This document shows positions 10,701-21,542 of a DNA stretch of 64,000 nucleotides, piece by piece. The notes under the pieces were generated by a model. It ran no database searches. It worked only from the letters and a program-made list of their open reading frames with translations, and was not told where the DNA came from. Position 1 is the stretch's first letter, and each line of letters begins with the position of its first letter. The DNA comes from Pisolithus tinctorius (lineage: Eukaryota > Basidiomycota > Agaricomycetes > Boletales > Pisolithaceae). The stretch spans positions 868,001 to 932,000 of the forward strand of contig JANFAH010000020.1 of NCBI GenBank assembly GCA_024663395.1, read 5' to 3'. The position numbers and the translations under genes are program-made.

Positions 10701-11507
10701 GTGAACAACCTTCCAATGGCAGAATTCGTGCATAATCACCACCTGCACTCCATCACCCATCAATCCCCATTCTACCTCATGTACAGATACAAACCGAAAC
10801 CCCTTCTGTCCCTGATTGCAGACACCCACCTTCCCGCTGCTGGGTCTAGACTCAAAGAACTCCGCAAAGCTAGAGAGGAAGCCCTTGTGGCACATGATCT
10901 AGCCAGAAAAACTATGAAAGACTGCTTGTCATGACCCTTCACCCCATTCCAAAAAGGAGATAAGGTTTGGCTAGAAGCACGAAACTTGAAATGCTCCTAT
11001 GAAAATAGGAAGCTCACCCCAAAACAAGAAGGACCCTTCACTATCTCCGACATCCTATCTCCAATAATGTACTGCCTCATAATTCCCACACGATGGAAGA
11101 TCCACAACGTCTTCCATGCTTCCCTCTTATCACCCTATCACAAAAATGATGTTCATGGACTGAACTTCCCTACCCCTCTGCCTGACCTTGTCAACGAGGA
11201 AGAGGAGTACAAAGTGGAAGCGATAGTCAGCCATAAGAGGTCCGGCTGTGGACATGCCTTTTTAATCAAATGGAAAGGCTACCCTTCCTCTGAAAACTCA
11301 TGGCAAAAAGAAACACACCTTGAACATGCGGATGATACACTCTCCACATATAAGAAACAATTCCCAAGGGACTTTCCTCCCCAAAAACAACCCACTCAAA
11401 CTTCCACTCGTACAATCAGAAGCATCACCCTTGAAATGCCTCCTCGCCATTACACCTACCCTCATGAACCCTCTCGATGGCACACCCCCTTTGCTCGTTG
11501 TCAGTGA
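7731..11507 (+). pseudogene. Gypsy-2 pol: protease, RT, RNase H, integrase, chromodomain
   Basis: One unshifted frame (frame 3) carries, in order: aspartic protease (ALVDSGAEISC, about 7895), reverse transcriptase ([12 protein letters not shown], then YMDDLLIFS about 9040), RNase H (TTDASKYA about 9485; IYNRELLGVI), integrase zinc finger (HH...CVTCQQNK to about 10265), integrase DDE core (CDLVTDL, SDQGPQFASAF, YHPQTDGEMECVNQ), and a chromodomain (FLIKWKGYPSSENSW, about 11260). It is interrupted by ten TGA codons, at 7944, 8658, 8988, 9090, 9279, 9342, 9840, 10320, 10932 and 11505, and by no TAA or TAG. Most fall where family members have arginine. There are no frameshifts, so the copy has decayed by substitutions only. 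Confidence 0.93.
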
Positions 11508-12429
11508 CAACCCACTAGCGATCAGATGATCACTTCCTACTGCCTCTTTGTCACAGACCCCACCATTGTCAGCACTGTCTATCACGAGGTGGATGAAAAT
11601 TCCCCTCTTGATCTAGTCTATCACGCTACCATCCAAGCCCTTCGGCTTGAAGAACTTTCATGCTATGTTAATCGCCAGAACCCTCTCCTGTCCCCTGCTC
11701 ATACCATCTTGAATGAGATTGCTGCTCAGCAGGTTCCCCTGCTTCTTAAACTCTTTGATGTCCTTGGAGGTGCAGACCTCATTTACAACGTTCGCCAGTA
11801 CCCCACTTTGATCACACCTCCCCCTCCTGGGTCTAGAAGACCCTCAACTGCAACCTCTCCCCTGGTTTCCTCTGTGTCCTCCTCCCCTCTGTCATCATCC
11901 TCCCACTCATCTCACTCTCTCCAAAGAGCTGATAGACCCCACACCTGTTGTCTATCAGGCTCAAACCTCCAACACTGTGAGTCTCATGACTCCCTGTCAG
12001 AGGTAGACCCTGAGATTGCCTTTGGCGTCTCTCATGCTGAACTTGATTACATGTTAAACATTGTTGAGACCCTCGCACAGCTGCCTCCTTCTCCTGTGCT
12101 GAATGCCATGACCAAGTTTGATAGGCCACTCACTCTGTCTGACCCTCGCTACTGCCAGATGTGTTATGTCTGTTGTCATGGGGGGCCATATTCGCGTTAA
12201 CTGTGGACTCTACAAATGTCCACTTTGTCATGCCACCCATCCTGGGCATACTCAAGCCCAGTGCCCTTCTTTATGCCCTCACCATCCATTACAGGACAGA
12301 ATTGCCACTCCCGCATTGGTAGATGATCGTACTCTCATTGGGAGCGAAGATAACAACCTCTACGACAATGATTTTGACTTCGACGACTCCACCATCAGTA
12401 ACATGACCAGAGAGCCTTATGGAGAGTAG
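11508..12429 (+). pseudogene. Post-pol ORF of gypsy-2 with CCHC zinc knuckle
   Basis: After the pol stop at 11505 the same frame stays open to about 12200 (ITSYCLFVTDPTIVSTVY...), a region of S/P-rich and hydrophobic segments, and then reaches a cysteine-rich end. At a run of six G (about 12180-12185) the frame slips: one fewer G joins CYVCCHGGHIRVNC, a C-x2-C-x4-H-x4-C knuckle, to CGLYKCPLCHATHPGH, a second Cys/His cluster, ending at 12429 in acidic sequence. This suggests a nucleic-acid-binding product made as a Pol extension or a separate protein. Its role is unknown. It lies where other elements keep env, but I see no signal peptide or membrane segment. Confidence 0.6.
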
Positions 12430-12466
12430 TTGAAGGCAGGGACTTCAATGCTTAGAAAGGGGGTAA

Positions 12467-12919
12467 TGTTACATTTCACCCCTAGTCCTTTCTTTTCTTG
12501 TATATTTACTTCATGTTTGGTTCTGTTGGACACTTTTCCTTTTCTGAGCCATCTTCTCTCTGTTCCAATGGCTCTCTATCTCCACCACTAGCAGTACATT
12601 CTCGCTACATGCTTAGGACATGTGTCATCATTGTTCAACCAATGGTATAGTTACCTCGTTACATGCAGACGCCTTGTGGTCTGTTCTCCTTGTAGTATTT
12701 AGACAGTCAGCTCAAGTCTTGGAAACCCAGACTTGAGCTGCTCAAATATATGCAGCATTCTCCTCAGAACTTCGCCCTCAGTGTCCCTAACCTGGACCAC
12801 TCTTACCAGCATTGACTAAATCCTTCGTCATTTACAAAGGTTACTGCAGCCATTGCTCAGTAGAAACTCCAGACTGCATTTGAGCTCTCCCTATGTCTTG
12901 ACTTCGGTCAAGCGTAACA
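12467..12919 (+). repeat. 3' LTR of gypsy-2
   Basis: 453 bp, preceded by the polypurine tract AAAGGGGGTAA. It ends ...GTCAAGCGTAACA, then the TSD copy CATCC (12920-12924). Same length as the 5' LTR with no indels; only point differences. Confidence 0.95.
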
Positions 12920-12924
12920 CATCC

Positions 12925-13122
12925 CTACCCTCCACAGGCCCTCCCATATGTTGTGGCATTGCACTTACAGGCCCATACATATGTTGCTCTCACTATAGGC
13001 CCTCAGGCCTGTCCATGTGTCATGGCTAATCTATTTAGACAGGCCCATCTCAGGGTCTATATAAGTGTTGCATTTTGGCATGCAGGCTACCTATATGTTG
13101 TGACTAAATGGACTACATGGGG
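12925..13122 (+). repeat. Palindrome array 1, right part, and KDZ-A terminus
   Basis: The array resumes after gypsy-2. This part is the terminal block shared by all three KDZ ends here: decayed GGCCC cores, TCTATATAAGTG, a GCAGGCTACC segment, then TTGTGACTAAATGGACTACATGGGG up to 13122. The next bases (TCCCCAATA) are unique flank. Confidence 0.8.
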
Positions 13123-13626
13123 TCCCCAATACATGGCAATGGGTATCATGTGTATCATGGCATTAGTAGATCAGAAACATACTCTAATCTAGATACTCAA
13201 CAGTCAGCTGACTTGTGATACACAGTCTATCCTTTACAGAGACCTAGCAAGGATCTAGTTTGCACCTATCACATAACTAGTTGTCAAGCAACATGCTGTA
13301 AATTTTAAAATTACTGCATTTATAACAGATGGAAAAGACCCATGGGACATAATTTGTATACTTGCTGCACCTCACTAAAAAAAAGTATAGCTGGGATATA
13401 TTTTACGTTCGGCCATGTACAAGAGCGACGACACGATCCGGCACATGATAACCCAGGATGTTTGTCAATCTATATTGTTACAGCACGTGATCGGGGGAAA
13501 CTATAGATAATGTAGTCGTCTACACTTTCTAGACAGGCGAGAGGTCACCAGGTTTGGGTCACCTCAAGGATGGCGTGCAAGAAATACTGGACGCAACCTG
13601 GGAACCAAAGCTAACGACGGGAATGA

Positions 13627-14772
13627 CTACCGGATCTTGCATGGGGAGCGCGGCTGGTCAGTCTGCAATGGGAGTGGTGCAGAGATTTTTGTCAGAGGAA
13701 TGAAGAGCTGACTGGGGACTTGTGAAGCCCACGCAGTAAGGAAGGTGGTGAAACCAGGGTGAGACTTAATCCATTGTAATCGGTATCCTACCGTGTCTGC
13801 AATAACGATGTAGGGGCTGACCATATAACTAGCAATTAGAGCAAGGACGAGGGAGAATTTGGGTAAGCAACTTGCCGCAGTTTTGTATGCACGGATGCAC
13901 GTACGGGTGGTCCATTGCAAGGAAAACTGCGGTGGGGCAGAATCCCTGGCTTTCCATCACTTTCGAATGCCACCTTCAGGTGAGGCTTCGAAAATGGCAG
14001 AAGGATGGGCTTCTTTACATGCTGGAGATAATCGATTGACGCCCTTCCCAAGCGATCACAACCTCGAGGGTTCCATTGGAGTCTGCGAGTTCCATATGGT
14101 TTGTCTCAAACCATCAGAAACCTGATCATCTACTCACATGAGCTTGACACGATCGGATGACCGGAGCCAGACACACCAGTCTTTCGGTAACGGCAATTTA
14201 AATTCGGGGTGCTTTCCTTCAATACGCGAGCCACGGATGGTATATTACGGAAACTAGAACCATGGACCCAACCCTACACGCGTTCATGCACTTAATACAT
14301 TTGCAGTGAGGGTCAGACCCACCGCGATCGATGTCACATCGAAGATCACGGGACAATATATCTGCCGAATGCTAGAACAGAAAAAAAGCATTGCATTCTC
14401 AGTGCGTGTGCTGAATTCAAGGTCAGCTATTCGAAAATCCACTTGTACCCCGCCAGAACGTGTCCACTCTCCTGACATAGAGATATTTTTGTAACATGTA
14501 GACGCTAGCCTAGGCCAGTATCGAACTACGAGGTGCCCAAGCGCCTGGACCGATATGTGCATCGATAAATGAGATGTTCGTCGGTGGCGATATCGCCAGT
14601 CCGCTGTATCACATCCTACTTCTGGGATAGGATGATTGTAGGTAGACATGCCGATACATCCCCACGTCTTCCTCTGACACGTTTCCGCCAACCCTTCTAT
14701 GCGTGACTTCCGCAAACTTGAAAACGCCGGAGCTTGTGGAGTCGTATGATGAGGCTCAGGGTTTACTACCAA
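13627..14772 (-). CDS. Possible multi-exon host gene, unrecognised
   Basis: Two open stretches on the minus strand look protein-like but I cannot join or name them: one from 14772 (162 codons, containing GMSTYNHPIPEVG and a serine/arginine-rich part) and one ending at 13627 (YMVSPYIVIADTVGYRLQWIK). Both are CpG-rich, like the neighbouring host gene and unlike the transposons. They could be parts of one gene with introns or chance openings. The rest of 13123-15000 shows nothing else I can support. Confidence 0.25.
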
Positions 14773-15020
14773 AATGGTAACGCTCCACCATCAAATCTTC
14801 GTCGGCACCCTGATCTTGAAGAACACGATGTGACTTTGGTGATATACCGGCGCATGGCTTGAGGAACGTATAGACCGTATATTAGATACTGCAAGCGAGT
14901 CTACGATGGCATTGTTCTTCCCCCCTCTAAACTCTAGGACGAGCTGTGTTGATGAGCTTGCCTGCGACAACGATGGGTGCGTACCGGTAGTCAGAGAGGC
15001 TGAGGCAGCCCTATTGACAG

Positions 15021-18000
15021 CTCGCTGAAGGTGCGAAACGGATTGAATTGGTAACTCGGAGTAATGTGGTCGCCGTCACCTTTGTGGGTGAAAGTCAGGT
15101 CGTAGGAGGACATGAGGAAGGTGAAATTCGTCAATGGAACATTACAGGCGCACAGCAACAGGGTCCAACCATCCAAGCCGAGCAGGACTACGACATCTGT
15201 TCCGCTGTCGTCTCCCAAGATGGCCAGTGGTTGGTAACTGGAGACTCGGCCCAAAAGGCGATCGTCTGGAACACGGTCACTCATCAGAAAGTGCGCGAGT
15301 TCGCAGAACACAGCAACTCGGTATTGGGGGTGGATATCTCGAGCGACTGCACTAAAATTGCCTCTGTGGACTTCAACAACGTCCAGATATTCAGCGCAGC
15401 TTCCAGCAATCGACTCCTTCCTCCCCTCCCACACCCTCACGTTGTCGGTGTCAAGTTCTCCCCAGATGGCAGTCGGTTTGCTACCGCCTCGCGTGATCGC
15501 GGCTTCCGCGTTTACAGTACCCACAATGGCGATATCATGTTCGATTCAGGTCAAAAGGGTTTAACGGATTCATGGTCGCGCACTCCGTTGACCTGGTCAT
15601 CTGACGGCCAACAACTGTTCGTCGCGTGTACAACCAAGATCGTCTGTTTCGACCTTTCCAAATCCTCGTATTCGGAATGGTCGATCCACGAAAACTCCTC
15701 TCAACTGGTGTCTATAGCATCTAACGGCAGATTTATCGCATGTTCTGCGGGCTCATCGGTTTCGTTATGGGATTGCGTGTCCCACAAACAAATCAGCAGC
15801 ATTATCTCACATGCTGCAGAAATCCTCTGCGTTACTCTTTCACTAAGCGGGGGGTATCTCGCATGCGGATTGGATGGTGGGAAAATCACAATCCACAATC
15901 TCAGAGATGTCCTTCCCTCAAAGTGTTTCGCCGGTGGTGTAAGTGTACATTCGCTGGCCTTGACGCTCATCGCTAACAATCATTACGTTGCATAACCCTT
16001 TAATGCGTCGGGAACTTCACGCTGCTTAGCTTCCGCTCGTACAAATGAGTGAAGAGACCCTGAAATCATGGTCACAGGACGACGCGATAATCACCGAACG
16101 GCTGCTCTCAGAAGAGATTACAACTGCTTCAATCCCTAAATACTATGTGCTTGCGAACCGTGCTCTTATAAGGGTGCGTTTGAATCATTTGGCGTCTGCG
16201 ATAGAGGACGCCAAGGAGGTCAGTCTGCTTTTTCACTCTTCCATGTGCATGTTTGCTCATACATGCATCTTAAGTCCCTCCGGGTTCGGCCATCGCCTAT
16301 GGGCTATATCTCGATGGCGATTGCTCTACTTGGCCAGGGCGATCGAGAGGGTGCGCTATGCGCATTCGACCATGTCTTCCATGATTGTGAGCTTGACGAC
16401 AATAGATTTCTCTTACTAATAAAGGTGCGCAAGGTAATCTAGTCCATTCTCACAATTCATCCACGTTCCATTCAGTCGATCCTTGTGTTCGAATCCGGAA
16501 ATCAAGAAGAGGCCATATCGCGCGTAGAGCACCTTGCTTCGAGAGCGAACGATAGTAACGATAACGATGCTACCTACCTTTACACACAGGCACGTCTTTC
16601 GTGAAATGCTGATGTATAAGTGTCACCGCTGATACTTTCCGCAGGTCCTCGGAGTTATGTGTGTGAAGAAGCGAAATTACGGACGTGCGATACCTTTGAT
16701 CGAGCGTGCCAAGGATCTAGCCCCAAAAGACAAACAATGCCCTCCGCTAGTGACGATCTCACTTGTAGGTCTTCTGCCATTACCATCTGTTGATCTCACC
16801 CTCCGTGAAGATATTTGGGTGGAGTTTCAATGGGTTAGACATCGCCGCTCAGCAACGTCTATGTGAGACCTTGTATGCTGAAGATCATACCGTCGAAGCT
16901 GTGGATGTTCTTCTCAACATCATCAGAACATCAGACGAGGAGATTCGAGGGGGAAAGGCAATCGCGGATTGGGTTTCAGGTACGTCTTGTGGCCATCAGT
17001 CTTGTTGACCCATACATTTTATGATGTCTGGCATCAGATTTCACCAAAAAGTGCGCTGCGACGCTAGAGCGTGTCGGCGATGAAGCTTTTGAAGCCGCAA
17101 AACATGATGACGCAATAACACAGTACTCCGCTGCGTTATCCCTCGGTCCTCCAAGTCCTGCCGGTCTGCTTATCAAGCGTAGCAAGGTTCGGGCAGCAAA
17201 AGAGTTGTGGGAGGATGCACTGCAGGATGCAGACGAGGTATGCATGGTATCCTTGTATAAGTCGGTTGGTTCCCTACAATTGCTGCATAGGCAGTGAAAG
17301 TGGACCCCTCCAATCCTTGGGGCTACGAGGCCAAGCACGTTGCGCTTCACGGAGCGAAGCAATATGACGAGGCGATTAACGCTTTCGAGTCAATGTTACA
17401 CAGAATCGAACAGTCCCATGATCCCGAAACTATACGTATGTATCTTCCGTATGAAGCCAATTCCACAAATAACAGTTCCACAGAACTCCGTAAGAACTAC
17501 ATCTCGCCATCCGACACGATCGCCGCTATCGAATCCATCGTCCGCGAGATCTGTTGTCCCTTCGTCCTCATTGATGTCACTACCGGCCGCCTTTGCGACG
17601 AGACTGAGCGGATGCGTATATTCAAGGCTGATCCGAGGTTCAAAGAACTTGTGTCATCCATGACGAAAAAAGTGGACGAGACGCGCATCCAACCTCTGGT
17701 TAAAAAGTTTTTCGGATACGTCATGTTCTCGCACGCATGGCAGGGCAAGGAGCCGTCGTTCCAGGACGTCAACCAAGCCAATTCCGTGTGGGACCTTCCC
17801 GACACACTCCTGAATAAGAAGTTGCGCGATTTCTGCCTGGAAACGCGCAGGCTCGGTCACGGTTGGGCCTGGTCGGATACGTGTTGTATCGACAAGTCCC
17901 CGAGCTCCATCCATAATCTATCCGAATCCCTTACTTTGATGTATAAATGGTATGCGAATTCGGCGGCCACGCTTGTATACCTTGCCGGTGTAGCCCATCC

Positions 18001-19114
18001 GTCCAAGCCTGGGGACCTTCCACGTAGTATTTGGATGACGCGAGCTTGGACTTTACAAGAGCTTCTCTCACCAAAAGTTATCTTTTTCTATGACTCCGAG
18101 TGGAAATTATACCTCGGCGATAATGGCGAGAACCACAAGCAATCACCGGGGATCATGCAAGAACTAGCAGATGCAATCAAGATCCCGCGCGGAACCATCG
18201 TCACGTTCTCTCCGGACGATCTTGGGGTTCGCGAAAAACTTCGTCTCGCTTCTACACGCAGAGCGACGAGGGAGGAAGACGTTGCATACTCTCTGATTGG
18301 CATATTTGAGTCTGATATCAGGCCCCACTATGGCGAACGATCCGACGCTCTGGGACATCTCCTGGAGGAGATCGTGGCTCGCAAAGGAGAGGTCACCGTA
18401 CTTGGGTGGTCAGGGAAGTCGTCGTCATACAACAGCTGTCTCCCGGCTTCGATTTCCGTTTACAGCCAAATTCCTTACACCCCCCCGTCACTCGAAGGGG
18501 AAGAAATGGAAACACGCGTCGCAGAATTACGCGTAAAGTTTCCCCAGGAACTTGCCTTAAGCATCTACAAACAAATCAGCAATCTTCCACCTGCGCGTTT
18601 TAGTTCCCGACGACTATATCTTCCGTGCATCGTCTTTCCTGTCAGGAAACTTAGTATTCAGGAGCTACCTCGAGGCAACGAGAAGTTATATCGTGCCAAG
18701 GCATTTGGGCTTGGAGATGTCGAGTTCACGACCGCAGGCGATCTCCCGCTCAACAAGCCGAATAAATTCGTCTTCGCTCATCCGTGGATTCGCCAGATTC
18801 GAGGTCCAAGTGATGGGGTTCTTTGGGATGGTGACTTGGAATGTGACGCCGACCCTGACTTAGATTTGAATGGTGGCGCTGCTTCGGATGCAGTTGTGCC
18901 GTTACCCGCTGTCCCTGCGCCGCAGGTTGACGACTATACTCGGGCACTACAGATGGTCGCTCGCCTAAGTCAACCGTTCAGTGCGTTGCTTTTCATGCAG
19001 CAGCCAAATGGAGAGTATAAGCGGGTGGCCGCAGAGAACAAGATTATTGTCTCGGGACTCGGAACCAACATTACCTTCAAGGACATTCGGGTGAAAGTGC
19101 TAGAAATCCTTTGA
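15021..19114 (+). CDS. WD40–TPR–HET domain protein (multi-exon host gene)
   Basis: Probable fungal non-self recognition or cell-death protein. Exons I can place: about 15021-15938, 16030-16218, 16275-16424, 16476-16589, 16645-16764, 16811-16979, 17038-17237, 17291-19114, all joined in frame. The first exon encodes WD40 repeats (for example GVKFSPDGSRFATASRDRGF). The GTAAGT donor at 15939 links it in frame to TPR-like helices (KYYVLANRALIRVRLNHLASA; AVKVDPSNPWGYEAKHVAL). The last exon has a HET domain (FGYVMFSHAWQGKEP; WAWSDTCCIDK; WMTRAWTLQELLSPKVIFFY; VAYSLIGIF). All introns are GT-AG except one after 16589, which starts GC. The start codon is not resolved; an acceptor TTGACAG precedes 15021, so a short first exon lies upstream. 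No stops or frameshifts: apparently functional. Confidence 0.85.
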
Positions 19115-19992
19115 CGTGTATGTGGGGGACCGCTAGTTGTTATGTAAATCTGGTCTGTTTTTCTTCCTTCAGCGGTCGTTTTTTGTGTACTTTCGTGCTG
19201 TTTTCGTAGTCTTTGTTCATCGTCCTCGTACCCTTCCTGGTGTCGTCATATCTGTTGTATATACGCATGGTTCTATCCGGGCCAATCAAAGCTATCCATT
19301 AGCGAATATACTGACTCAATATATTCACCTAATACACATTCCGCAACTATCCTAACAATTCATTGTCCAGAACTCTTTGGAGGATATGCCCCGTCCCACC
19401 ACTTACTTAGTCATATTCGTGTTTCTTTATGGGTGTCACGCGCCACCGAATGTTAGGGAGATGGGGAATCGATGGTTGGATGGTACGTATTGAAGGAGGC
19501 TAGAATCAGCGGAGAGGTTGGAGGTTGGAGTTGACGCGTGACGAACCGACGAGGCATAAATGTGGATGTTCCGTTTTATTTCGTTGTGAATTCTTTCGTA
19601 CCTTCGATTCGAAAGCAGGTTGCGACTAGCCTTCGAGGACAAAGGTGACAGTGGAGAGCCCTACTGGTGGTTGTTTGTTGTGCATACACCTAAGAGCCTT
19701 CAAAATCGAATGTCGGCCTCCGTCGAGTTAGAGGGAGGACCCTACCGATGTCTTGCAGATTCTACGCATCACAAGCAGCAATTCGAATATGCATTGAAAC
19801 TGGAATGATCACGCACGAAATGCCATCCCATCGGCTAGCCGGCAGCCAAAAGGTAGCTGACCCGACAAGTACCCCCGGAAATCTTAATCAGATGTCAAGC
19901 CCTTTTTCAATCCAGTACACCAGTCGTCCGCTTTGCCCACCCATCTTCAACCATCGTCATCAACGTACTATGCACGTACTCCCCCCTCCCCT
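19115..19992. other. Intergenic host DNA
   Basis: Pyrimidine-rich sequence just after the HET stop looks like a 3' untranslated region. Beyond that I see no gene, repeat or RNA. Confidence 0.5.
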
Positions 19993-20614
19993 CCTACGTC
20001 ACGATTGATGGACGCTACCGAACCCCGACTCTTCCCGTCGTGTCAACGGAAGCCAACGAACCTCTATTCCTGGCAAACGAGCTGGCCCTTCAGAGTAGCA
20101 TGAGGTTGGTAGACAGAAGAACGAGAGGGGCAATCCTTAACCTAGTTAATGCCATCCTGCACGGTTATCCCCGTGGTCGGATTGTCACATGGATACGCTC
20201 GACTGGTTGTACGCATCTGCAATCCACTGTCGCGGTACGAAACCTGGATGCGTCTCGGGCTACTGATTGTGACTGTAGGGGTTTCACAGTTTCATCGACG
20301 CTGTTCCGCAGCCGAAAAAGTAGTGCGTACGTTGGCCCTGAGTCGCGTGAGTTTATCATTATCTCTTCCAAGACAACATCTCACCTGTATGATACGCCAT
20401 ATACCAACATCCAGCTTCAGTTCTCAAGCGTTTCTCCATTGATGCGGACTTTGCCCTTTGGGCTTATTGTCGCCAGAGAGACACCAACAAGCTGGTCCAC
20501 TCACTGGACATCCACGAATTTCGCAGGGCCTCCCCCCTGCAAGGCAACGTCAGCGTGATCGACGACACGCCCTATACGCAATTAAGTGGATTCTCGGGAC
20601 AATGGCCCCCATGA
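19993..20614 (+). CDS. Unrecognised host gene, at least two exons
   Basis: An open frame with protein-like content starts near 19993 (TIDGRYRTPTLPVVSTEANE, then FLANELALQSSMRLVD...NLVNAILHGYPRG). A later exon in another frame, after an acceptor at about 20428 (TTCTCAAG), reads RFSIDADFALWAYCRQRD and PLQGNVSVIDDTPYTQL to a TGA at 20612-20614. The middle (20190-20425) probably holds introns. I do not recognise a family and the start is not fixed. It is CpG-rich like the HET gene. It faces the broken F-box-like gene. Confidence 0.4.
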
Positions 20615-20869
20615 TACGGACGACCACTTGTGATCACCAATGGCTTACTAGAAGATAGGGCCGTCGGGGACGGCAGGCACCTTGTTTACAAATGCAACAT
20701 AAAAGCTGAACACAGAACAACGTCACTAAGACTATCATTTACATGCCAGAACTGGATAGGTAAACGCCATAAAACTGCATTGCCCCAACTATCTCAGCCA
20801 GCGTCCACACCCCCCTTGTGCTCGCACTCACTATTACCCGAAATACCACCACATCAATCTTAAATTTCT

Positions 20870-21533
20870 TCACTTCCAATGAAATAGCCATCTGAGAGAA
20901 GCTCGCTTTGGAAAATGAGCTTCGTTGCACACAGTAGACAATAACAAACTTACATGTCGTTGTCGAACACCAATGAGTAGCCGTCTGTGAATGCAGGATA
21001 AGCACCACACACGTACCCCCCCAGCAACCACACGACGTTGATAACACCCAAGCAATTGAAGGCGTCAGCAGCGCTTACGAGGTCACGAGTCAGGTCAGTA
21101 ACCTGAACCCAGAAACAGCCCCTGTCAGTCAGGGACCGAGGCATTGACCGGCAAATGTGAGGCAACTGATGGATGTCTTCGCATGGAATGAAGTCGAAAC
21201 CATGTGAGTTATATTTTTGGAGGGCAGCCATCGTCTTGGATCCGAGAGAACCGGAATAAATGGGATATGCATTAATCAGCGCACGCCTGTGGAGGGTCAA
21301 GCTGGGATATGCGCAAAAAATGCTGTCTGTGCTAATAAAATTCATTACTGCTGTGCTGTGGAACTGAAACAACAGTGAGATGGCGGTCATCGTCTTGGAC
21401 ACAACAACATCAATGTAGCAAGAACCATTGGAGAATGTGAGGATGTTGCGAACAGCAGCAGTGCTGTAAGTGCTGGCATCGATGTGCAACTGGTGAATGA
21501 TGTAGTAACCTGCAGCTGGCCAGTCAATGGACA
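20870..21533 (-). pseudogene. F-box-like host gene, 3' part, cut off by KDZ-B
   Basis: From 21533 leftwards an open frame reads DWPAAGYYIIHQLHIDASTY, then AVMNFISTDSIFCAYPSLTL and VTDLTRDLVSAADAF, typical of a family of Agaricomycete proteins that have an F-box-like start. A GTAAGT donor near 20953 and acceptor near 20887 probably precede a short last exon ending at 20870. The 5' part lies at 42056-42405, on the far side of the 20.5-kb KDZ-B insertion. Direct joining at the TSD leaves the two parts one base out of frame, so a small indel or an intron must lie near the junction. Confidence 0.65.
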
Positions 21534-21542
21534 TTTTTGCGA
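21534..21542. repeat. Target-site duplication, left copy (TTTTTGCGA)
   Basis: Identical to 42047-42055. The flanking bases differ (A left and C right here; G and G there), so 9 bp is the full match. It could be an 8-bp duplication plus a chance T; 8 bp is the known size for Zisupton-type elements. Confidence 0.8.

Larger units (their letters stand above)
6090..12919 (+). mobile_element. Gypsy-2: complete Ty3/gypsy chromovirus, TSD CATCC
   Basis: A 6,830-bp element with two 453-bp LTRs (6090-6542, 12467-12919), both TGTTAC...TAACA. It is flanked by CATCC at 6085-6089 and 12920-12924. Order: gag, protease, reverse transcriptase, RNase H, integrase, chromodomain, then an extra CCHC ORF and a polypurine tract (AGAAAGGGGGTAA before 12467). 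The integration point is inside palindrome array 1. The same array position in KDZ-B (about 41830) reads GCATCCTTACCC uninterrupted, which confirms the insertion. All genes are broken by TGA codons, so the copy is not autonomous. Confidence 0.95.
2574..13122 (-). mobile_element. KDZ-A: truncated copy of the KDZ element, split by gypsy-2
   Basis: This region is an inverted, partial copy of the left third of KDZ-B (21543-25310). It holds in the same order a TET/JBP pseudogene with its 3' flank, the palindrome array, and the same terminal sequence. The terminal block at 12925-13122 has TCTATATAAGTG, then GTTGTGACTAAATGGACTACATGGGG; the reverse complement of the KDZ-B left end is nearly the same. 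The transposase and cargo half is missing: homology stops at 2574 against the gypsy-1 LTR. Gypsy-2 and a solo LTR of the same family have inserted into it. A target duplication cannot be tested because one end is gone. Confidence 0.7.

Noticed and set aside
7585..11507. Use of TGA as a sense codon (recoding) in gypsy-2
   Set aside because: Host genes here use TGA as a normal stop, and the TGAs fit CGA decay in CpG context, as do the LTR changes.
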